In this document: piece by piece, positions 56,119 through 64,000 of the stretch
How positions within the stretch are numbered: the first letter of the stretch is position 1
Layout: every line of letters begins with the position of its first letter
Made by a program: the position numbers and the translations under genes
Notes under the pieces: model-generated
Told to the model about the DNA's origin: nothing
Database searches by the model: none
What the model saw: only the letters and a program-made list of their open reading frames with translations
Source of the DNA: Castanea sativa
Lineage: Eukaryota; Streptophyta; Magnoliopsida; Fagales; Fagaceae
Reading direction: 5' to 3'
Assembly (NCBI RefSeq): GCF_040712315.1
Contig: NC_134017.1
Coordinates: 23,354,322-23,418,321 of the forward strand
DNA length: 64,000 nt

Positions 56119-57184
56119 ATGTTGGCATATTCCTTAACAAATTTCATTGTAATTTCTTGCAATTAAAACTCGTGCAATTATAGATTTGTGGGTCGGTTTG
56201 TAATTGAGTTGAGAGGTTAAAATACTGAAAATTGGAGCTGCTATTGAAGAATCTTAGTCGAGTGAGTTTGGGTAGGTTGGGCGAACCTGTTGAATAAGAT
56301 CGATGCACATTTTGAAAACGGTTGGTAGAAACTCTCGCACGAGCCTCACCTGATCCTTGGTAAAGTGAGATATATAACTTGGGAGAATTTAGTTACACAC
56401 CTTTCCTATTGTATCCATCCAATTAACTTTCTCATATAATTCTCAAATCCCGCATAATTACAAGCCCAATTCTCAAATTGAAGAGTGAGAGCTACCCATT
56501 TCCCATGGAAGAAAACCCACTGTAGTCTCTACCTTCACCCTCTCAAATTGCTATATTTTTAGAGAGCAGACCCAACCCTTACACACATAAATAATTTGAG
56601 TGATCTTTTTTAAATCTTGGTGTTAAGAATCATTGGAGCAATCCTAAAATCTTCAAGAGGCCTTAAAGTAGCGAATGAGACTTGGTCTTGTGGTTGACGG
56701 GTCAACTTGCAAAATTGGTAACCAGTAAGGAGAAAGGATTGGTGCAATTGGATGCTTGCAGGAGCAAGAAGCTCAAATACGTCTACCATTACTCGGACGG
56801 TTTGTAAGTTTAATATATTGAAACTATTTCTATTAGTGAATTGGTGAGTGCTATAAACTTCGGAGATTTTTCTGTCTGGTTAGAGTTCTTGTCTTTATAA
56901 ACATTTCGCGGTGTTTGAGTATTTGTGATTTTTGGGATTTGTTTCTTTGTTGTGTTTATCATGCGTGAATTAATTAGCTACTTATTAATTAATTGAATTT
57001 AATTGTGTAATTAACCTGAAAATTGTAAGTAGCCATAATTGGGGGGGGGGGGTCAAAATCGGTGTTTCTCAATTATTGATGTGAAAAACCTAAGGAAAAA
57101 TCCAAATGAAAAAACGCACTAAGGGTATCATTTGTCCAAAGGAAAATTTCACTATTTAGAATTTAAGTTTACAATTGAAATAGG
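56119..57184. other. Noncoding DNA between MITEs
   Basis: No gene supported. The sequence includes a poly-G run (57043-57053). Short frames only. Confidence 0.5.
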
Positions 57185-57193
57185 CCTTTATTT

Positions 57194-57703
57194 CGGCCAA
57201 AATGGGCAAATGCCCATTTCACACAAAAAAGCAGCATTCTGTCCCATTTCTCAAACTAATTAGGGAAATGCCCCTCTTTTGTAACTCGATTTTCTTAAAA
57301 TTGAGTTTCAATGTAAAACTCGATTTGTAGAAAATCGAGTATGGGATGATCAAACTTTAAAAAAAAAAAAATTTGCATGGAACTTGAGTTCATAGAGCTC
57401 AAGTTCCATAAAAAAAAGCCACTATAGGGCTCCCTATGGAGCGATCAGACTCAAGAAAAAACTTGCATGTTTTAAAACGCCACTATTGGGCTTTAAAAAA
57501 TTGCATCGAACTCGAGTTCCAGAATTTTTTTTTAAATTTTCAGTTTGCTATTACTCGATTGTCTAAAAATTGAGTTTTAAATTGAAACTCGATTTTGAGA
57601 AAATTGAGTTACAAAAGAGGGGCATTTCCTTAATTAGTTTGAAAAAATGGCAGACTGTTTTTTTTTTTTTTTGGTGTGAAATGGGCATTTGCCCATTTTG
57701 GCC
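57194..57703. mobile_element. MULE-type MITE, copy 3 (9-bp target duplication CCTTTATTT)
   Basis: A 510-bp relative. The ends GGCCAAAATGGGCAAATG and inverted GGCCAAAATGGGCAAATG are identical over about 30 bases. CCTTTATTT lies at 57185-57193 and 57704-57712. The inner 'ccactatagggct' words match the other copies, but the middle differs. Confidence 0.87.
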
Positions 57704-57848
57704 CCTTTATTTCTAACTGTTTCCTACATAGAACTTACCGCATGACCCTAGACTACTCCAATCACCTTGAACTTTTCTATTATGAAATTCTCCACGTAAA
57801 ATTCATCCAAGACTTAGAAGATTGTCTTGGCGATTTCTTCACAAAAAC

Positions 57849-58640
57849 TGTTAGGGTCATATTTTATGTAATTTACTAATTCTTTGACAAAATGCACTTT
57901 TCTTGTAATTTGGTAGATCTAAGATGAGTTTAATATATCAAGAAATATGTTGTTCAAAACATATCAAGTATTCATATTGAAAGCCATGAAGATTTTTCCA
58001 CAAATGAAGAAAAGCCTGTCATTAAGTCTTAATAGATATCTCAACAGATACCTGTTATCGAGACTTAATGTGTAGCTCGATAGATAGCTCAACAAAAGCT
58101 CGTACTATCGAGAACTACAATTTTCAATTTTCCATATCTGAATTTCGCCGCAGGCTTATGTATTTGTTTAGAGTTTTTTTTCTCACAACGCTAAACATAT
58201 ATAGGGCTTATTTTAAAAGCTGTCATACACAGATACAAATACATATATCAAGAGACTTATTTTCTTTGTGAGAAGCTACTGCATTTATATGCCATAGGGT
58301 TTTGTAACCAAATGCTTCAAGATCTTCATTATTGATGAAGTGAAGAATTTTGTAGCCAACAACATCGTCCAAGTTGCTAGAGTTAGTCACATATTGAGAT
58401 TCGTGCAAAGAATTAGTCACATATTGGAGATTTGTGCATCAAGGGAAAGCAAGCTACTACAAGATTAAGTCTAATTGAGTATTGGAGTGAAGGTTCAACT
58501 GTAAGTTGGTATTTCGGGATAGGCTAGGGTAGTTGGTAAGGTTTCTTATACTTGTAACTGTTTGCTTGTTGATTAGTGGATTTTTGGATGTGATGACCTT
58601 AAAATCAGCCGAGTGGGTTTTCTTTGTTTTAGTAGTGTCG
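57849..58640 (+). repeat. Diverged solo LTR related to family 1
   Basis: It begins TGTTAGGGTCATATTTTATG. It follows the family-1 LTR through 'tttgacaaaatgcactttwc', 'cttgtaattkggtagat', 'agctgtca', 'ccrtagggttttgtaacc' and 'gaccttaaaatca'. The similarity fades after about 58640 and no second copy follows. The paired TCGA words (58028-58115) are kept. Confidence 0.72.
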
Positions 58641-59684
58641 ACTATAAATAACGTTATATACTTTTCCAAGTAAAGCTAAAATTTCTACTTGATAGCCAAC
58701 TTAATGGTCTTAAATAGAATCAAGATTTTCGATTCCCATTCCAACCAGATTCAGCAGAGAGTCAATTGAAATGCTTATCTAGATCAATCAAGAGTCAATC
58801 CAGATGCAATCGAGATTTTAGAGACAGCTTTGACTTGAGCCGATTCTTAGAGTTTGATTTTCACTTTAAATTATTTTGTTATGAATAAAATATTCATTAA
58901 ATTGTCATGGATTTTTTGAAACTAACCTATGCATGGGCCAAAGCAGTTAAATGTTGACTGAATGGATTGCTATTCTTATGATTCTTACATGATTTCTAAT
59001 GGGTGAAGTCAACCCGGTATGACATGTATTACTTTTTCTACAATGAATAATAAGAAATTTGAACATATGTATTCGTATTTCTTTCAATACAAAAAGCGTT
59101 TAAAGAAGTAGATGCACTAAAAACATAAGTGATAAAAGATAAATAAATTCTTATGTTTATAAGCCAATAATTAACTGTAATAGTTCATTAATCTAATAAG
59201 TTCTTAAGAGAAGAAAATAAAATCTAAATTCTCATCTAAAAGAATCAATTTTATCGTTTTGATTAAGCTCACAAATTTATATCTGTATATCATTAAAAAT
59301 TCAAACAAAGTATTATCATGTACACTGGTAAATTGTTAGAAATATGTGGTTAAATGATTAAATCTACTATATTTCAATAGCTTAAGATTTTAGGATAATT
59401 GGTAATTTAATATGGTATCTGAGCATGAAATCTTGAGGTTGATCTTTGTTAACTTAAAATTTTGGAACAATCAATAATTTAACATAAACAAAGAAACAAA
59501 TCATTACGTTGAAATGGACTCTTTCATTTTATTTGAAATGGAAATATTCATTACATCATAAAGCTTTAAAGCAGTAGAAACTCAAACATATATGATCTGT
59601 AACTTAAGAAAAACACAAGCCACGCTGCGATATTATAAGCCATACATTTACGCACAACATAAACTTGACAAGAGTTCATAGTTT
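58641..59684. other. Noncoding 3' flank of the dioxygenase gene
   Basis: No gene supported. A minus-strand AATAAA at 59528-59533 lies about 150 bases after the dioxygenase stop and could serve as its polyadenylation signal. Confidence 0.5.
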
Positions 59685-61098
59685 TCAAACACCAGTGTAA
59701 ACTTGGAGAGGAGAGTCAGCCTTCCGGCCTTCCTCTGTCTCGAAGAAACGAAGGAACTTTTGATGATCAAATGACTTAAACCGCAATGGATTATGGTCAT
59801 CAACTAGCTCTTCTGGGATTTGTATCATTCCAGTACTGAATGCAAAAAGCGCAGTAGAAAACCGCATCTCTTTTGTGTTCATAGTGACTCTATGTTTAAC
59901 TGAAGGTATTCTGCCATTACTCCATCCCTGCATTCATAAACAAAATATGTTTCTCTTATGGTATATTTATTCATATTATAATAATAGTTAAATGATAAAA
60001 CATGTCAATTCTTAATAACTTAAGTTTTGAGAAAACTGATAATTAAAACTAGATATTGAAACATTTGATTCCCCCAAAAGCAATTAAAACTTCGTCCGCG
60101 AAATTGTATTAAAACTCAGAAAATGTCTACTGACATGCTTACCAAATAATTCAAAATAATAAGATTTGGTTTTGCTTTATGGAATTCCATGACTTCTTGG
60201 ACAATTGAAATAATGACCAATTTTTTCAAAGATAAAATAAAATGGTAAGATAGAAATTGCTATATGCTTTACTCTTGAGAAATTTCCTTTCATTAAATGA
60301 AAGAGAGTGAAATACCATGAGAGCATCCCCAGCAAGGATCACAAAAGAATTTGGCAATAGCTCGCAGAGGATCCACTCGCCATCCTTTTCTATCTCCAAT
60401 CCTTCTCCGTAAATTTGATGGACTATTGCTGTAAAGCCCTTGTCAGTATGAGCCCGAAATCCTAAATTATTCTCATTCGCCTCCGGTGGTCTATATTTAA
60501 TGAGACGAAGAAGGTAATATGTGGACTCCTTATGAGGTTCAAGGTACTTATCCACACCATAGCTTTCAAAAATCATTCTCTGTACCGTTTGATCTAATTC
60601 CGACACCATGCTTGAGTACGAAAGCACATTTTCACTAGCGAAGAATAAAAAACAACGGTTAAGGGTGAAGTACAAAGGATTAACTTAAAGTTAATTAGCT
60701 AATAAACAAAAAACTTAGTTATACCTGAATTTCTCGTTCCCATCTGGCCACATGAGACTTGTGAATTTTTGTACACCTTCTAGAGTTGTGGCATTATCGA
60801 TGCCACAGCTTTCATGCAAAGGGATAATGGGAGAATTTCCCAGAAAACCATGGAAAGTCCTCTCAGCTTTGTTTCTCAGCTTGTTTTCTGATGGGAGATC
60901 AAACAACTCTTTTCCTGCATTGTAAATTGCATTTTCAAGCTCTTTTGAAGCTTTATCATACACTGCTGTGAAAGTTCCGTACTCTTCTAGTGCACGCTTA
61001 ACTTCCTTGCAGGTCAAGGACCAAGAAAGCGTTCCAGGTTTCAAGTTTTCTTTGGAAAAATGAATGACAGGAACTTTGTGATGTGTTTCAGAGCCCAT
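59685..61098 (-). CDS. 2-oxoglutarate/Fe(II)-dependent dioxygenase, AOP1-like (exons 61098-60725, 60634-60316, 59927-59685)
   Basis: Three exons with consensus GT-AG borders join in frame to 311 codons plus a stop, the usual length of this family. The start MGSETHHKVPVIHFSKENLK is the family N-terminus. The double-stranded beta-helix core in the last two exons carries the iron ligands H187 and D189 (FRAHTDKGF) and H243 (VKHRV). R253-F-S255 (MRFST) is the 2-oxoglutarate-binding RxS. GIDNATTLEGVQKFTSLMWP is typical of the AOP-like clade. Such soluble enzymes couple 2-oxoglutarate decarboxylation to oxidation of a small molecule; members act on glucosinolates, alkaloids and other specialised metabolites. 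The substrate here is unknown. A TATA box lies at 61188-61198. No stop or frameshift was found. It is the only gene in the window that looks functional. Confidence 0.92.
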
Positions 61099-61187
61099 GA
61101 TGTATGATTATTTCTTTTCTTTTTCTAAGCTTTAGAGTAAAGTCTAAATGGTGGCCGTGAGATGAAGGTAATTATTAGTAACAAGGC

Positions 61188-61198
61188 ATAAATATATA
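61188..61198 (-). promoter_or_regulatory. TATA box of the dioxygenase gene
   Basis: TATATTTAT on the minus strand about 90 bases before the ATG at 61098; a leader of about 60 bases would follow. Confidence 0.55.
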
Positions 61199-61199
61199 C

Positions 61200-62083
61200 T
61201 AGATTTTAGAGTCATTCATGATTGATTTGAATGCGGCTCACGAAAGAGATAAAAAAAAGCAACAAAAAAAAAAAAAAAATCATTTTATAAATATTTGATT
61301 ATATATACATATCATTATATTAATAATGATATTTCGTTGTCAATATATGATTATATATTTATAATGATATTTCTCGAAGTATTCATGTGTCATTCAATCC
61401 ATCATCATTTTCATAATCTATTACTGAAACCTTACGTGCTTTCCGCTTCTAGAACCATCACCAAAAACCAAAACTACTTAGGCCTAAGCCATAGCTAAAG
61501 CCCTAGATACTTTAGAGTTTGTTTGGCATGTGAGTTTTAACACAGTAGCTTATATTTTAAACAATATTACATACATTTTCATACACCTTTTCACTCATAC
61601 GTACATAAATAACACCAAAACAACATAAGTCAAACCACTCTACCAAATACCCCCTTAAACACCTAACCCTAGCCTCCTATCCTTCCAGAACCCACTTGAA
61701 CATCAAAGAGCCTTAACCCTAAAATCAGGGCCTTATAGTTGTATATTTATTTTGTAAAGATCTATAACTTAATGAAACCATGCAAGATTATAACTAAGGC
61801 CAACTTAATACGGCCAAAGCACATTTGTCAGTGGGGTCATTTTGTACTTAAAATCTATTATAATTTTTTTGAGTTTAAAGTCTATTTTTCTGGCCTAAAA
61901 TCACTTAACAACGTCAACTTGCTCAAATAAAGACAAATTTTAAAGTATAGTATCACTCTGATTTATCTAACACGTAACTCAAAGATTTAATTAATACTTA
62001 CCAACTCAATACTAATTTCAAATATAAAAAAGTCAAATATCATGGTTAAGGGATAAAATGTCCCATTTACATATTATTTTAGC
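61200..62083. other. Noncoding DNA upstream of the dioxygenase
   Basis: AT-rich, no gene supported; a poly(A) run near 61263-61279. Confidence 0.5.
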
Positions 62084-62094
62084 CAATTTGGTTT

Positions 62095-62264
62095 TTTTTT
62101 TTTTTTTTTTTTTAATACAAGATAGAATTTTTATTCTAGCTTAATTTAAGCGTTTATGTGTGAAACTCCCTCCTAGAGACTTGAACTCCGATCCTTGCCT
62201 CCCACACCTCACAAGCATTTATACTTGTGGAGTGACCACTGCACCAAGAATACACGGTGGTAGT
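62095..62264 (-). mobile_element. tRNA-derived SINE, copy 2, with 11-bp target duplication
   Basis: On the minus strand the A-box TGGTGCAGTGG (62236-62246) and B-box GTTCAAGTC (62178-62186) form an RNA polymerase III promoter. A T-run at 62092-62113 is the inverted A tail. CAATTTGGTTT lies on both sides (62084-62094 and 62265-62275). It is related to the copy at 571-745 in opposite orientation. Confidence 0.88.
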
Positions 62265-62275
62265 CAATTTGGTTT

Positions 62276-62660
62276 AACCCTTTCTAGATTGACAAGTTAT
62301 AACTTGACGTAATAAATCTAATCCCTAACTTCCCTCTTTGTTAAATCACCTTAACAAATGATGCAGAGCAAACTACATAGGCTCTCTTTGGGAATAGAGA
62401 CTGCCAAAAGTAAGTACATAAGAAATCGAATAAGTAAAAAATTGCCAATAGAAATCATCAGTGCCAACAACAGAATTGTGTTAAAACTGTTAACGAGATG
62501 AGAAACAACACTAAGAAAAAATTGTCACCTCTAGCCACAACCAATGCCATTTTTATTGCAAATTCCTTCAGTTTGCCCTTAAATCTTCATTTTTACTATC
62601 TTTAGTAATTTTAATTCCATCATAACTTTTCATTTATAACTTAGAATAAAGAGAAATGAT
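62276..62660. other. Noncoding DNA
   Basis: Nothing recognisable. Confidence 0.45.
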
Positions 62661-62661
62661 A

Positions 62662-62819
62662 TGTCCACAACATTTTTACAACAAATCCTAAGTGGCAGGA
62701 TGTTACTGGTTGTTATTGTTGGGGCAAAAAAGTAATCTTAGTGTTAGGTTCAAATTTGAACCAATAACAACTAACCACCTATGATTTGTTGTAAAAATGT
62801 TGTAAAAATGTTGTGGACG
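62662..62819. mobile_element. Small MITE with inverted ends
   Basis: The left end TGTCCACAACATTTTTACAA and the right end, inverted, GTCCACAACATTTTTACAAC are near identical over 25 bases, followed by CAAATC on both arms. The element is 158 bp and noncoding. The right arm has the 'atgttgtaaaa' unit twice. Target duplications are not clear. Confidence 0.72.
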
Positions 62820-63025
62820 TAGCACCTCTCTGTTTTCTGGCACATCTCCTAAAGTCTATAGGATTTGATTTCACAATTATCTCAATTTTCCTATTTTTAG
62901 CCTACTTTCATTCTAGCTTTATATAAAATAAGCATTATATACACTTTAGAAAAATAGCCTTTGTAAACTTTTAGTCAAATTCATAGCTAAAAAGTTACTT
63001 TTCCTATTTTGATTTTTTTTTTTTG

Positions 63026-63256
63026 TAAAATACTATTTTGGTCCCTAAATTTACCAAAATTTTATTGTTCATTCTTTTTTTTTTTTAATCCTCTTTAAAC
63101 TCTGTAAAGAGTTTTTTTCAATAGTTTAGAGACTAATATGGATTAAAAAAAACCAGGATTTTTTTTCAATAATTTAGGGACACATAAAATCTATTAAAGT
63201 TTAGGGATTAACAAAAAAACTTTTGGTAAAATTTAGGGATCAAAATAGTATTTAAT
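63026..63256. mobile_element. Foldback repeat (MITE-like)
   Basis: The left arm TAAAATACTATTTTGGTCCC is followed by TAAATTTACCAAAA. The right arm, inverted, reads the same with few changes (63215-63256). Inner arms also pair ('tccctaaact/agtttaggga' words). Noncoding. Confidence 0.7.
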
Positions 63257-63332
63257 TTTTTTTTTCAATACACCTTACACCCACATATATAAAACTCTTT
63301 ATACTTTCCCTATTATTATTATTATTATTATT

Positions 63333-63505
63333 AGGGTCTAATTAATGTATGCCCTAAATACATACATTAATCATCTATTTTAAAAAATATTTTATTGGAA
63401 ATTAAAAATTTTGTAAAAAAGATTAGTCACTTTTTCAATTTTTTTTTATACAAAATCTCTTAAAATGGGTTATTAATGTATACCCCAAGAGCATATGTTA
63501 ATAAA
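63333..63505. mobile_element. Possible MITE with GGGT termini
   Basis: The left end GGGTCTAATTAATGTATGCC and the inverted right end GGGTTTTATTAACATATGC are partly complementary. TTATTA lies outside both ends, but in an (ATT)n repeat, so it is weak. A second inner copy 'ggttattaatgtataccc' adds pairing. Confidence 0.5.
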
Positions 63506-64000
63506 ACCCTTATTAATATTTCACTATTTTTTCTCTAATTAGATTATTTTCTCTCTTCCCCATTTTTTTATTCTTCTCTCAACTCATCACTCACCAAATT
63601 CGTTAGCAAAGAAAATGATGTTGCACATCTTCTCCCTCATGTCCACCGATGCTGACATGAGTCGACTTGGTTTGTTTACAAATTGATCGGCTTGGTACCT
63701 TGACAAAATAATTTTTTTTTTTATCAAGGGTCTACTAGAGCTGCTAGTATAATTGTCATTTTTGGACAAGAATAAAATTTAGCTACAAAATTAGTTATAG
63801 TATTAGATTACAACCATACTCAATATCTTTTTAGTGAAAGTAATTTTGATAAATCCATCATTAAATTACGTCTTCTTCTTATTTCCTTTATGCTTGCAAA
63901 ATTTTAAGAAAATTAAAAATTAATAGCTATGTCATCAATAAATTTTTTAAATTGCAAGTTTTTGTAATTTAAAATTATACATAAAATATAAACTTATAGA
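63506..64000. other. Noncoding DNA to the window end
   Basis: AT-rich; the longest open frame (60 codons, minus) has no recognisable content. Confidence 0.45.

Noticed and set aside
57676..57879. Plus-strand frame with LEDCLGDFFTK, similar to the end of Copia pol
   Set aside because: The similarity to the closing FTK motif is short, and the frame begins inside a MITE; not enough to call a pol remnant.

Overview
The window looks like nuclear DNA of a dicot plant, probably a woody species. The base composition is AT-rich, genes are broken by GT-AG introns, and plant retrotransposons, hAT, CACTA and MULE-type elements are nested in one another. A Fagales tree such as oak is a guess. I see no bacterial gene, rRNA, tRNA gene or CRISPR array. 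Almost everything is mobile DNA. Only one host gene appears intact: a three-exon 2-oxoglutarate/Fe(II) dioxygenase of the AOP1-like type at 59685-61098 on the minus strand.

Region 1 (1-16007) is a CYP72A cytochrome P450 pseudogene on the plus strand, stretched over about 16 kb. Its first exon is cut in two near 411 by a block holding a SINE, a 5'-truncated LINE and other DNA. Its intron 1 holds a non-autonomous hAT element with perfect 8-bp target duplications, a decayed hAT transposase gene, and a CACTA end with a possible captured PDI-like micro-exon. Exon 2 is missing. Exons 3-5 carry a frameshift, a lost splice acceptor and a stop right after the heme-ligand motif.

Region 2 (16265-24418) has a LINE tail, a truncated Tat-like Gypsy element, CCA-rich and GA-rich low-complexity DNA, one copy of a block repeated near 35 kb, and two diverged LTR-like copies. 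Region 3 (24434-33842) is a split Gypsy-type LTR hosting a non-autonomous LTR element (here 'family 2', 24579-30793). Family 2 has a gag remnant and a second ORF of the 'putative plant transposon protein' type, but no pol. Satellite-like repeats follow.

Region 4 (36939-47030) is a full-length but decayed Tat-lineage Gypsy element with 584-bp LTRs. It has gag, protease, RT, two RNase H domains and integrase on the minus strand. On the opposite strand it carries an intron-bearing antisense ORF with its own TATA box, and 46/92-bp tandem repeats lie between the two. Region 5 (47079-54779) is a second non-autonomous element ('family 1') with about 1-kb LTRs, a Met-tRNA-type primer site, a 630-codon gag, no pol, and again a downstream plant-transposon-protein ORF. 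That ORF sits behind what looks like its own promoter, 5' leader and intron. Region 6 (55127-57703) has three related MULE-type MITEs with 9-bp target duplications, then a solo LTR related to family 1, the dioxygenase gene, a SINE and several small MITEs.

The most interesting pattern is shared by families 1 and 2. They look unrelated in their LTRs, yet both have gag, no pol, a repeat-rich internal stretch that reuses motifs from their own LTR, an intron ending at the ATG, and the same kind of second ORF.
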